Source: Micromonospora sicca (GTDB taxonomy: Bacteria > Actinomycetota > Actinomycetes > Mycobacteriales > Micromonosporaceae). Taken from it: a DNA stretch of 64,000 nucleotides. Shown here piece after piece: positions 25,536 through 34,900 of the stretch. The notes under the pieces are model-generated. The model ran no database searches, was not told where the DNA came from, and saw only the letters and a list, made by a program, of their open reading frames with translations. Location: the NCBI RefSeq assembly GCF_003172935.1, contig NZ_QGKS01000223.1, positions 1 to 64,000 of the forward strand, in the 5' to 3' direction. How positions within the stretch are numbered: the first letter of the stretch is position 1; every line of letters starts with the position of its first letter. The position numbers and the translations under genes are program-made.

Positions 25536-25895
25536 GTGGTTCGTGGGGTGCGGGCTTCCGCCGGGGGTGGGTACGACCACGGGTACCACGTGGTGTGGTG
25601 CCCGGGGTACCGTCGAGTGCTGACCGGCCTGGTCGCGGTCCGCCGTGAGGAACTGATCCGCGCCAGGTGCGACGAGCACGGCTGGCGGGACTTACCGTCG
25701 TACATCGCGAGCCAGCTGAAGGGCTTCACGTCCCGGACGTTGGGGGAGGAGATTCCGTCGCTGCGGTCCCGGCTGCCGACCCTGTGGTTCGGGTCGTTGT
25801 TCGTGGCGACCGTCGGCGCGGTGTCCGCCGCGACGGCACGGCGGTACCTCGACACGCAGTACGAACGCCCCTGGCTTAAGGGCGGGCCGTCGTGA
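25536..25895 (+). pseudogene. tnpA: IS200-type Y1 transposase TnpA, lacking the HUH motif
   Basis: 119 residues of the Y1 transposase family: GYHVVWCPGYRRVLTGLVAV at the start, then SQLKGFTSRTLGEEIPSLRS, LPTLWFGSLFVATVGAVSA and ARRYLDTQ, which holds the expected catalytic tyrosine. Relatives have a segment of the type EVMPDHVHL between the EHGW and PSYIASQ segments. Here DEHGWRDLPSYIASQ runs straight through, so about 20-25 residues with the metal-binding HUH motif are missing in frame. Without HUH the enzyme should be unable to cut DNA, so this copy is probably inactive. The GTG at 25536 is the best-placed start. Confidence 0.75.
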
Positions 25896-27070
25896 GGCGG
25901 GCGTACAAGTTCCTGTTGCGTCCTACCGTCAAGCAGGCCGCCGCCATCGCGGCCTGCTTGAACGATCACCGGCACCTGTACAACGCCGCCCTGGAGGAAC
26001 GTCGCGAGGCGTACCGGCGAGCCCGCACCACGATCCGCTACGGCCACCAGTCCGGACAGCTCAAGGACATCCGCCGGACCGACCCGGACGGGCAGGGCCG
26101 TTGGTCGTTCTCGTCCCAGCAGGCCACCCTTCGCCGGCTCGACAAGGCGTTCGCGGCGTTCTTCCGCCGCGTCGAAGCCGGACAGACCCCGGGATATCCG
26201 CGCTACAAGGGCGTCGGCTGGTTCGACACCGTCGAATGGCCGAAAGACCGCGACGGGTGCCGGTGGAACTCTGCTCCCGACTCCGGACAAACCCGCGTCT
26301 ACCTGCAAGGCGTCGGGCACGTCCGGGTCCACACCCACCGCAAGGTCGACGGCACCGTCAAGACGATCAGCGTGAAACGCGACGGGCGCCGCTGGTATCT
26401 CATCCTGTCCTGTGACCAGGTGCCAGTCGAACCGCTGCCCGCCACCGGCAGGGCGGTCGGTGTCGACATGGGTGTCGCCTCGTTCCTCACCACCTCCGAC
26501 GAGATTGAGGTCGTCAACCCCCGACTCCTCGCCGCTTCGGCCGCCCGGCTCGCGGCCGGCCAGCAGGCGTTGGCCAGGTGCAAGCGTGGCTCCGGCAGGC
26601 GCCGTAAAGCCCGTGAGCGGGTCGCCGCCCTGCACGGCACGGTGCGCCGGCAGCGCCTCGACCACGCCCACAAGACAGCCCGGTGGCTGGTGCGCCACCA
26701 CGACCTGATCTGCCACGAAGCGCTGCAGATCCGCAACATGACCCGCTCCGCCGCCGGCACCGTCGACACACCCGGTGTCAACGTGGCCGCGAAATCCGGG
26801 CTGAACCGTTCGATCCTCGACGCGGGTTGGGGGGTGTTCCTCACCGTGCTGCACGCCAAGGCTGAAAGCGCCGGACGTACCGTCGTCGAGGTCGACCCCC
26901 GCAACACCTCCCGCACCTGCCATGAGTGCGGACACTGCGCCCGGGAGAACCGCGTCACCCAAGCCGAGTTCCGATGCGTCGCCTGCGGGCATACCGCGCA
27001 CGCAGACGTGAACGCGGCCAGGAACATCTTGCGGGCAGGGCTTGCCCGTCAGACCGCCGCGGCGGTCTGA
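25892..27070 (+). CDS. tnpB: TnpB RNA-guided endonuclease (OrfB of IS605)
   Basis: A 392-residue TnpB of normal length. N-terminal helix-turn-helix start MRRAYKFLLRPTVKQ; split RuvC nuclease with Asp in AVGVDMGVASFL (about 190), Glu in ICHEALQIRNM (about 270) and Asp in HADVNAARNIL (about 370); zinc finger CHECGHCA...CVACGH (about 345-365). All catalytic residues are present. TnpB proteins are omega-RNA-guided DNA nucleases that help the element persist, and are ancestors of Cas12. The GTG overlaps the tnpA stop by four bases. With tnpA probably dead, TnpB may be the only active product. Confidence 0.93.
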   Translation: MRRAYKFLLRPTVKQAAAIAACLNDHRHLYNAALEERREAYRRARTTIRYGHQSGQLKDIRRTDPDGQGRWSFSSQQATLRRLDKAFAAFFRRVEAGQTPGYPRYKGVGWFDTVEWPKDRDGCRWNSAPDSGQTRVYLQGVGHVRVHTHRKVDGTVKTISVKRDGRRWYLILSCDQVPVEPLPATGRAVGVDMGVASFLTTSDEIEVVNPRLLAASAARLAAGQQALARCKRGSGRRRKARERVAALHGTVRRQRLDHAHKTARWLVRHHDLICHEALQIRNMTRSAAGTVDTPGVNVAAKSGLNRSILDAGWGVFLTVLHAKAESAGRTVVEVDPRNTSRTCHECGHCARENRVTQAEFRCVACGHTAHADVNAARNILRAGLARQTAAAV

Positions 27071-27106
27071 GAAGCCGGTGCCTTCAAGCATCGGAGGAGT
27101 CACGAC
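26960..27106 (+). ncRNA. Predicted omega RNA (reRNA) of TnpB
   Basis: In this family the guide RNA is processed from the 3' end of the tnpB transcript and the right end of the element, with the guide copied from the adjacent flank. Here the scaffold would span the end of tnpB, the palindrome at 27050-27069 and the right end. The guide would begin at about 27087 (AGCATCGGAGGAGTCACGAC), inside the disrupted 5' region of the GH106-like gene. The 5' boundary is a guess. Confidence 0.45.
27050..27069. repeat. Perfect palindrome at IS right end
   Basis: CAGACCGCCG followed at once by CGGCGGTCTG, overlapping the last codons and most of the stop codon of tnpB. Subterminal hairpins at the right end are the recognition structures of IS200/IS605 transposases and part of the omega RNA scaffold. 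Confidence 0.7.
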
Positions 27107-27204
27107 ATCCCCTCTGGTCACTCGGACACTGTCGGCTGATCGGGTCCGTCGCCACCGGCTGCGGCGGTGCGGCGCCGACGAGCTCCCCGGCTGAACTCGG
27201 GCGC

Positions 27205-30200
27205 TCATGGTTTGACCTGCGCCCCGTACGCCTCGAGCTCGGCGAGTTGGAGCCGGTACAGGCCCCGCTGGGCGTCGTCGCCCGCCGGCTCGCCGAGCAC
27301 CGTCACGTACACGCGGACGTAGCGTGCGGTCACGGCGCCGTCGAACGTGTACGCCTGCGGTGTCGTGCCCTGCTGCACGTGATCCGTTACGGTCCGGACG
27401 GCTTTCCACGTCGACCCGTCGTCGGACGTCTGGATCTGGAACGTGCGCGGGAAGGCGGCCCCGTCCGCCGGCACACCGTTGTCGTTCGGTGTCTGCGTGC
27501 GCGGATGGAGCACGACCCGGTCCAGGGAGGTCGGCGCACCGAGGTCGACCGAAAGCCACTCGACGGTGTCGCGGCTGTTCGCGGGCGGGTCGCTGGTGTA
27601 GCCCTTCGCCGAGTCCTCGCTGCGGCGTTTACCGTCCACGAGCAGGCTCTTGGACCAGTTGGCGACCTCCAGGCTGTGCGCGGCGGCGACCGGCCGGCCA
27701 CGGGCCAGGTTTCCCAGCCTTACCGTGGCCGGCAGGCGCAGCTCATCCGTACGCCCCTCGGGCTGCAACGTCAGGGACAGGGCAATGTCCGCGCTCGCCG
27801 GTACGGCGGCCCCGGTTGGCGTCAGCCGGAGCTGCACGTCTGCTGCGCCGCCGGCCGGGACGCGCAGCTGCGCTGTCGCCGGTGACACCGTCCAGCCTTG
27901 GGGGGCGCTCGCCTCCGCCGTGCCCGCCAGTGCCACGTCGGCCGCGTTGGCCACCGGCACGTCGACGGTCACCGGCGTGCCGGGTTGATCGGGCCAGGCG
28001 CCGGCGCGGGGAGTCCCGACCGTGACGGCGGGCCGCACGGCGAGGAACTCGTCGTATGCGGTGTCCGCGGTGCCGCCGCCGGCGGTCCAGCCCAGCGTGA
28101 GATGCAGCGGGACGCTGTCGGCGGACGCGGACAGCGGCGCGGTCACGTCCAGCGGCACGGAGAAGGCGTCCCCGGGGCGGATGGCACCGGTGCCGGTGTC
28201 ACCGCCGGCCCGGACCGTCCAGCCGTCCGGTGCGCCCGCCGCCACGCCCACGTCGCGCACCGGCGCCGCGCCGCTGTTGCGTACGACCGCGGTGAGCCGC
28301 GTCGTGCTGCCCGCGACGAGCGGCTCGTCGACCCCGGTCAGCTCGACGGTGATGCCGAGCAGCACAGCGGACGCCTCCGACAGCGCCTTGTGCAGCGCGG
28401 TGAGCGTCTGGCCCAGGCGCTGCCGATCCGCGTCGGGCAGCCCGTCCTGGCGGTCGAGCCACCGGGACATGTGCGCCTCGGCGGCCAGAGTCTGCTGCAC
28501 GAGCTGGCCGGCCACGTCGATGTCGCCCCGCGCGGTCTTCTCCAGCGACTGGCGCAGCGCGTCGGCAATGCTGCGCGTGCGCGCGTCGGCGTAGCCGCGC
28601 TGACCCGGGTTGAGCTGCGCGTCGGTGACGGCGTCGCCCAGCGCCGAGGCGGCATCGGTCGCCGCGCCGATCCGGGCAGCCTGGGGGCCGGTTCGGAAGG
28701 CGTACGTGCCGGAGCCGACGGAGAACACCGCTCGCCCGCCTGCGAACTTGACGAACGTGACGCCGGGCGAGTCCGCCGCGGGCCGTCCGCTCTCGATCAC
28801 GGCCCAGCGGTTGGCGGCGGGGACGGAGACCGTCGCGGTGGCCCCCACCGGCACGGTCACGTCCAGGTCGAGAGCGCCACCATCGCGCTTGCGCCAGCCG
28901 CTCGCCACCACGCCGCGTACCGTGTTGAGACGCGCCGACGCGGAGGTGAGGTCGCCGACCAGCTGGGGCGCCACGTCGAAGCGCTCGTAGCCGGGCGCGG
29001 TCGGCCGGATGCCCGCCAGGTCTTCGTAGAACCACTCGCCGATGGCGCCGCCGAGGAAGGCGTGGTCACGAGAGCGCGCACCGAGGTCCCACCGTTCCCA
29101 CAGCGACGTCGCGCCGTTGTCGATCCAGTAGCCCCAGGAGGGGTAGGTGCGCTGCGTGGCGATCCGGTAGGCCAGGTCGCCGTAGCCGCGGCGGGTCAGC
29201 TCGGTGAGCAGGAACTTCGTTCCCAACGCGCCGGTGTCGAGATGGTCGCCCTTGACGCCGATCTCACGCACGAGACGGGCCACGACGGCGTCCACCTCGT
29301 CCGCCGGCACCATGTCGAAGGCGAGCGGCAGGAGGTTGTTCGTCTGCCGGTAGCCCGGGTCGGAGGACGTCACGTACGCGTCTCCGCGCAGGAACGCCGC
29401 GTTGAAAGCGTCCCGGATCTTCGCCGCCGCTGCCCGGTAGCGCCCGGCATCGGCGTCCTTGCCGAGGGCGTCCGCGATCTGAGCCATCGCCGAGACGTTC
29501 GCGTAGGCGTACGCGGTGCCGGCCAGGGTCGGGTCCTCGGGGCTGTTCCCGCCGTAGCCGGGAGCGAGGTAGTCGTTGAGCGAGCTCGAGTGCAGACCAG
29601 CCGGCGCGCGCCCGATCTCGTACTCGATGTACTCGCGAATGTCGGGGTAGTGCGCCGCGAGGATGTCCCGGTCGCCGTAGCGCTCGTACATCGCCCACGG
29701 GATCAGCACGTACGCCGCATCCCAGGGCGGCGCCTGGCCGGGCCACCCCAGCCCCCAACCATTGTCCGGCGCGATGCCCGGCACCAGGCCGTCCGCGCCC
29801 TGACTGTCCCGGATGTCGCCCAGCCACTTCTCGTAGAGCCGCCGCATGTCGAACTCGAACATGTCGGTCTCGGCCATGAGCTGCGCGTCGCCGGCCCAGC
29901 CGTTCTTCTCGTACATCGGGGTATCGGTGGGGATGCCGTGGGTGTTGTTGAGAACCGTGTGCCGGGTCAGCTCACGCACCGTCTCGAACAGCGGCTGGGA
30001 GCTCGACCAGTCTCCGACCGAGGCGAGGTCGCTGTGCACGACCCGGGCGTCGAGGTCTTCGATGGTCGGGGTGCCGGGCCAGCCGGTCACCTCGACGTAC
30101 TGGAAGCCCTTGTAGGTGTAGCGGGACTCCCATTGCTCCGGCTCGGCGCGCCCGGCGAGCACGTACTCGTCGGTCTGGAAGCGGCCGGTGACGAGACCGT

Positions 30201-31935
30201 TGGCGGACACGAGGTTGCCGCCGGCGTCGAGCATTTCGCCGTAGCGCAAGGTGACCTTGGTGCCGCCCGCGCCTTGCACGCGGACGCGCGCCCAGCCCGC
30301 GACGTTGCGCGGCAGGTGGAACACGTACACACCGGAGCGCGGTGAGGTGACCTTGGTCGGGCGCAGCGTCTCGGTGACCCGGATCGGCTCCTGGCTCTCG
30401 GCGACGAGTCGCCCGGCCGGGGCGGTGACCACCACGGCCGGCCGCCAGGCGCCGGCGTCGAAGCCCGGCGCGTCCCAGCCCGGCTGCTCGGTGCGGGCGT
30501 CGTAGGTCTCGCCACCGTAGAGCGAGTCGTACCGCACCGGCCCCTCGGCCGTGCGCCAGGACCCGTCGGTGGCGATCACCTGCCGCGTGCCGTCGGTGTA
30601 CTCGATCTCCAGTTGGCCGAGCACCCGCGGTTCGCCCGTCCACTGCGTGGTGTGCCAGTTCCAGACGTTGGCCTGGGTCATGCCGTAGAAGCCGCGGCCG
30701 AGCCGTACGCCCAGCGCGTTCGTCCCCGGCCGCAGGTTGCCGGTGACGTCCCGGGTGACGTACTGGACGGTGCGGTCGTAGCGGGTGAAGCCCGGTTCGA
30801 GCACGGTGTCGGTGGTCGGCCGGCCGTTGAGCGTGGCCTCGGCGTACGCGACGCCGCTGAGGTAGAGGCGCGCCCGGCGTACGGGCGTGTCACGGACGGC
30901 GAACTCCTTGCGCAGCAACGGCTCCGGAGCCGTCGGGGCCGCCGGCGAAACCTGGCCCCACGGGCTGCCGCCCCAGGCGGTGATCACCTTCGCGGCCGGC
31001 CACGCCGTGTCGTCGAATCCCACCTGCTGCCAGCCGTCGGTCGGCCCGGTGGCCGACCGCCACGTCCCGTCCGTGTCCACCCGGGTCGTCGTTCCGTCGG
31101 CGTAGCGCAGCTCCAGCCGGCCGAGCAGCCCGGCGGGGCTGACCCGGCCGTTGGTCGCGGCCACCGCGAGCACGTTCGCACCGTCGCGGACCGCGGAGGT
31201 GACGTCGGTGACGACGGGGCTACGCCAGCTTTCCAGCTCCGGACGCGGGTCGGCGCTGGCCACCTGGGTGCCGTCGATCCAGGCGGTGAAGCCGTCGTCG
31301 CCGGTCATGACCAGCCGGGCCGAGGTCAGCTCCGCGACCGAGGGCACCGAGAAGCCGCGCCGGAATACGCGGGTGGCCGCGGGCGCGGAATTTCCCGGCT
31401 CGCCCTCCGGATACCAGATCCAGGACGCGCCCTGCAGGTTCGGCTTGTCGGCGGTGGCTACCGGGGCGCCGATCCACGAGCCGGTCCACTGGTTCGCGTC
31501 GAGGAAGGCGGTCTCGAACGAGGCCGGAGGGCTGAAGCCGGAGGCGCGGCCCTGCGCGTCCCAGGAGCGGACCCGCCACCAGTAGCGGGTCCGCGACGCG
31601 AGGTCCGGCCCGGCGTAGCGCACGTCGAACGTGGCACTTGAGCTGACGCGACCGCTGTCCCAGACGTCCGCCTCGCCCGGCTCGAGCCGGCCCGGCGAGG
31701 TGGCGACGAGGATCTCGTAGCCGGTCTGGCGCTGACCGCGCTCGGACGATGACAGGGTCCAGCCGAGCCGTGGGCGGGCCGCGTCGATGCCGAGCGGGTT
31801 GTGGGCGTGCTCGGTCTCCAGGGCAGTCACGCTCAGCGCGGGAGCGCTCGCGGCGACCGCTGGGGGCGGTGCCAGTGAGACGACCAGGGCGACGAGCGAC
31901 AAGGCGAGGAAGGCGTTTCGGGGGCGTGAGCTCAT
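27205..31935 (-). CDS. Secreted multidomain GH78 alpha-L-rhamnosidase
   Basis: A 1576-residue enzyme, the largest in the window. Signal peptide (FLALSLVALVVSLAPPPAVA); rhamnosidase fibronectin domain (NPLGIDAARPRLGWTLSSS); two accessory sandwich domains with WRSATGPTDGW and GSWRTAEGPVRYDS; six-hairpin barrel with THGIPTDTPMYEKNGWAGDA near 667 and WGYWIDNGATSLWERWD; C-terminal strand domain. A helical linker (about 1090-1200), two NEW3-type domains (APDGWTV and APQGWTVSP) and a final F5/8C module (about 1420-1576) follow. The ATG overlaps the preceding GH78 stop (ATGA). Its 3' end is about 101 bases from the reconstructed start of the IS-disrupted GH106-like gene. Confidence 0.94.
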   Translation of the reverse strand: MSSRPRNAFLALSLVALVVSLAPPPAVAASAPALSVTALETEHAHNPLGIDAARPRLGWTLSSSERGQRQTGYEILVATSPGRLEPGEADVWDSGRVSSSATFDVRYAGPDLASRTRYWWRVRSWDAQGRASGFSPPASFETAFLDANQWTGSWIGAPVATADKPNLQGASWIWYPEGEPGNSAPAATRVFRRGFSVPSVAELTSARLVMTGDDGFTAWIDGTQVASADPRPELESWRSPVVTDVTSAVRDGANVLAVAATNGRVSPAGLLGRLELRYADGTTTRVDTDGTWRSATGPTDGWQQVGFDDTAWPAAKVITAWGGSPWGQVSPAAPTAPEPLLRKEFAVRDTPVRRARLYLSGVAYAEATLNGRPTTDTVLEPGFTRYDRTVQYVTRDVTGNLRPGTNALGVRLGRGFYGMTQANVWNWHTTQWTGEPRVLGQLEIEYTDGTRQVIATDGSWRTAEGPVRYDSLYGGETYDARTEQPGWDAPGFDAGAWRPAVVVTAPAGRLVAESQEPIRVTETLRPTKVTSPRSGVYVFHLPRNVAGWARVRVQGAGGTKVTLRYGEMLDAGGNLVSANGLVTGRFQTDEYVLAGRAEPEQWESRYTYKGFQYVEVTGWPGTPTIEDLDARVVHSDLASVGDWSSSQPLFETVRELTRHTVLNNTHGIPTDTPMYEKNGWAGDAQLMAETDMFEFDMRRLYEKWLGDIRDSQGADGLVPGIAPDNGWGLGWPGQAPPWDAAYVLIPWAMYERYGDRDILAAHYPDIREYIEYEIGRAPAGLHSSSLNDYLAPGYGGNSPEDPTLAGTAYAYANVSAMAQIADALGKDADAGRYRAAAAKIRDAFNAAFLRGDAYVTSSDPGYRQTNNLLPLAFDMVPADEVDAVVARLVREIGVKGDHLDTGALGTKFLLTELTRRGYGDLAYRIATQRTYPSWGYWIDNGATSLWERWDLGARSRDHAFLGGAIGEWFYEDLAGIRPTAPGYERFDVAPQLVGDLTSASARLNTVRGVVASGWRKRDGGALDLDVTVPVGATATVSVPAANRWAVIESGRPAADSPGVTFVKFAGGRAVFSVGSGTYAFRTGPQAARIGAATDAASALGDAVTDAQLNPGQRGYADARTRSIADALRQSLEKTARGDIDVAGQLVQQTLAAEAHMSRWLDRQDGLPDADRQRLGQTLTALHKALSEASAVLLGITVELTGVDEPLVAGSTTRLTAVVRNSGAAPVRDVGVAAGAPDGWTVRAGGDTGTGAIRPGDAFSVPLDVTAPLSASADSVPLHLTLGWTAGGGTADTAYDEFLAVRPAVTVGTPRAGAWPDQPGTPVTVDVPVANAADVALAGTAEASAPQGWTVSPATAQLRVPAGGAADVQLRLTPTGAAVPASADIALSLTLQPEGRTDELRLPATVRLGNLARGRPVAAAHSLEVANWSKSLLVDGKRRSEDSAKGYTSDPPANSRDTVEWLSVDLGAPTSLDRVVLHPRTQTPNDNGVPADGAAFPRTFQIQTSDDGSTWKAVRTVTDHVQQGTTPQAYTFDGAVTARYVRVYVTVLGEPAGDDAQRGLYRLQLAELEAYGAQVKP

Positions 31936-34900
31936 GACGAGTAGGCCTCCAGCTCCAGGATGCGGCTGTACGTGTGGTCGTTGGAGTCCGTAACGACGAG
32001 CCGCAGCGCGGTCGCCTGGACCGGTGCAAAGGTGCGCTCGAGAAGCCCGGCCGTGTTGCTGGCGATCGTCGCGACCGGGCGCCAGGTGCCGTCAACCAGC
32101 GCCTCCACCGTGCCGTCGCGCACCCCGACGCGCTCCGCTGGGTACTGGGCGCTGTCGAGGGTGAACAGTCGAACGCGGGACAACGTCACCGGGTGGCTCC
32201 ACGTGGCGGTGAGCGCGTCCGGGAATACCGTGGGGGTGTCGTCGTTCCAGCCGCCGACGCCGTTGCTCCAGGCCGCAGAATCGGTGATCCCGTCGTTGGT
32301 GAACGCCGGCGACGATCCTGAGTGGACGCTGGATGCGCTCATCGTCGCGCCCCGCACCCAGTTTTCGGTGGCGATGATGGAGGCGGTGGCCGCGTCGTCC
32401 CCGGCTGTCAGGTCCACCCGCCCGGACAGCGCCGAAGCATCTGTCCGCTCTACCCGGACCGGCACGGGCACCGTCGTGTGCGGCGGGACCGTAAGGGTTC
32501 TCGCCTCGGCCGTTGCGACGAAGCCGGTGCTGGCTTCGACGCCGAGTCGTACGGTGGCCGGATCGTCCATGAGGTTGTGCACGGAGAACGTGGCGGTGGC
32601 CGCCTCGCCGGGAACCAGGGCAACCTCCGCGGCGGGAGCGTCGACCGCTAGTTGCTCGCGATCCGCGGGCACAGCACCGTCGGTGTGCGCAACGAAAGAC
32701 CACGTCCCCGAGCCGACCTCGTAGGTCGCGCGGTCCTCGGTGGTCTGCACCGGCTGGGCGCCGGCGGTCGCGCTCGCACCCCCGTGGCCCGCCCAGAGGG
32801 GCACCTCAACCCTCGCCGTCGTGCCGGGTGGCACCGCGACGTCAAGCTGGAATGTGCTGCCCGTTCGCCGCCACGCGGTACGCACCTCGCCGTACGGCGT
32901 GCGGACGGAGGACTGGGCGTGGGTGAGGCGCCCGACCACGCTCGGACGTATCTCCAGGCGGCGGAAGCCGACCGAGTCCTCGGCCTGCCGGATGCCCCCG
33001 ATGCCCGCCGTGAACCATTCGTCGAGCGCCCCGAGCATGAAATGGTTCTGCGAGCCGTAGCCGGTCGGGCCGTCCCAGTACTCGGCGAGCGCGGTGGCCC
33101 CGTGGACCACCTGGTAGCCGTAGCTCGGGTTCGAGGTCTGGCTGGCGATGTCGTAGACGACGTCGTCGCGCCCGGCTGCGGAGAGGACCCGCAGCAACGA
33201 AGGCAGCGCCACCTCGCCGACCGTGACGTGGTTGCCGGCGGCGCGGATGCTGTCGACGAGGTGCGCCAGGACGGGACCCCGCAGCCCCTCGGGCACGACG
33301 CCCATGTCCAGGGCGAGCGCGTCACTGGCCTGGCTACCGGTGGCGTAGGTGCCGGTGTTCGAGTGCAGGAAAGCGGCGTTGAACGCTGCCGCGACCCGCT
33401 CGGCAACCGCCTCGTAACGGGCCGCATCGCTGTCGTGGCCGAGCAGGCGGGCGATCGCCGCGAGCGTGACGGCGTCGCGGTGGTAGGCAAATGTCGCCGT
33501 CACGCCGTCGGGCGTGCTCTTGTCAATCGCGGCCCAGTCGCCCAGCCCGTAGTCGAGCAGGCCGCCCTTCATCTTGCTGGACAGGTAGTCGAAGTACCGC
33601 TGCATCGCGCCGTAGGCGAAGCGCAGGGTGTCGATGTCATCGTACGCGCGGTACATCTGCCAGGGCGCCAGGATGAGGGCGCTGCCCCAGTTCGGCTCGT
33701 CGTGGACGTCGCCGGAGAACATCACGTACTGCGGAGCGATGTCGGGGACCACCCCGCTCGGTTCCTGCGCCTCGACCATGTTTCGCACGAGCTCGCGGTA
33801 GTAGGCCGCCACGTCGTAGTTGCGGCTCACCGCGCCGAGGACGAGATGGGTCTCCTCCAGCCAGCCGAGCTTTTCCCGGTCTGGGCAGTCGGTCAGGATG
33901 CTGTACATGTTGCCCTGGATGGCCCGGTTGATGATCCGCTGGATGCCGTCCAGCAGGGCGCTGGACGAGGAAAACGATCCGGACTCTTCGTTGGCGGCGC
34001 GCAGGATGATGCCGCTCACCGTCTCCCGGGTGGGTGGCGACGGTAGGCCGGTGATCTGCAGGTAGCGGAACCCGTGGTAGACGAAGTTCGGGTGCCAGAC
34101 CTCATCCCCCCGACCCGCCAGGGTGTAGTGGTCGAGGATCGGCGGATAGGTGGCTCCGCCCCGGATCATCGTGGACTGGTCGACCAGGCCGTCGACGCCG
34201 AGCCGCTCGCCCGGCTGCAGCGTCACCGTGGTGCCGGCCGGGCCACTGACGTGCAGCTCCGGCCAGCCGGCAATGTTGACTCCGAGGTCGAACAGGTACG
34301 TGCCGGGTTCCGGCTCGGTGACCTTCACGGTGGAAACCCGTCCCACCGGTTGGATCGGCGGTGCCATCTGCGCGGCAAGCCGCACGCCGGACGTCGGTGC
34401 GTCGGTTTCTCCGGCCGCCCTCCACCGGGAGAGGTCGGCGTGGGGCAGGTCCCAGCCGGGCTGCTCCAGTCGGGCGTCGGCGTCCTCGCCGCCGTACCAC
34501 TGGGTGAAGGTCGTCGGGCCGAGCGCGGTGCGCCAGGAATGGTCGGAGGCGATCCGCTCGACGCGGCCGTCCGCGTAGGTAAGTTCGAGCTGGGCGAGGA
34601 GCTTCGGCGGTCCCAGCACTCCAGACCACTTCGTGTAGCGATCCGGGCTGTCCGGGACGATCGAAGTACCGGCTCCGAGTCGGACCGACAACGCGTTCTC
34701 GCCCTCCCGCAGCAGGCCGGTGACATCGGCCGTCGAGTAGACCAGGCGCGCGTGGTAGTCGGTGTTCGGCGGCTGCAGCACCGCTTGGCTCACCGTTCGG
34801 CCGTTGAGCCGCGCGTCGTAGATGCCGAGGCCGGTGGCGTAGAGGCGGGCGCTGCGAACCGGGGCGTCGAGCGTGAACTGCTTCGCGAACAGCGGCATCG

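Larger units (their letters stand above)
25471..27086 (+). mobile_element. IS200/IS605-family element with tnpA and tnpB
   Basis: A 1.6-kb element carrying tnpA and tnpB with a GTGA overlap. The ends are inferred from a 12-base direct repeat with one mismatch, CCGGCGCCTTCA ending at 25470 and CCGGTGCCTTCA ending at 27086, and from a 20-base palindrome near the right end (27050-27069). Elements of this family insert as single strands 3' to a short target tetra- or pentanucleotide, here probably ending TTCA, without target duplication. It is on the plus strand, opposite to the glycosidase operon it interrupts. The exact ends are inference; an empty-site sequence would settle them. Confidence 0.8.

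Noticed and set aside
27050..27069. Palindrome considered as an ordinary terminator for tnpB
   Set aside because: Its overlap with the last codons and its place just inside the IS right end fit better with a transposon end hairpin and omega RNA scaffold.
25439..27559. Minus-strand open frame of about 700 codons across the IS element
   Set aside because: Antisense to intact TnpB and crossing the element boundaries; its sequence has no domain.
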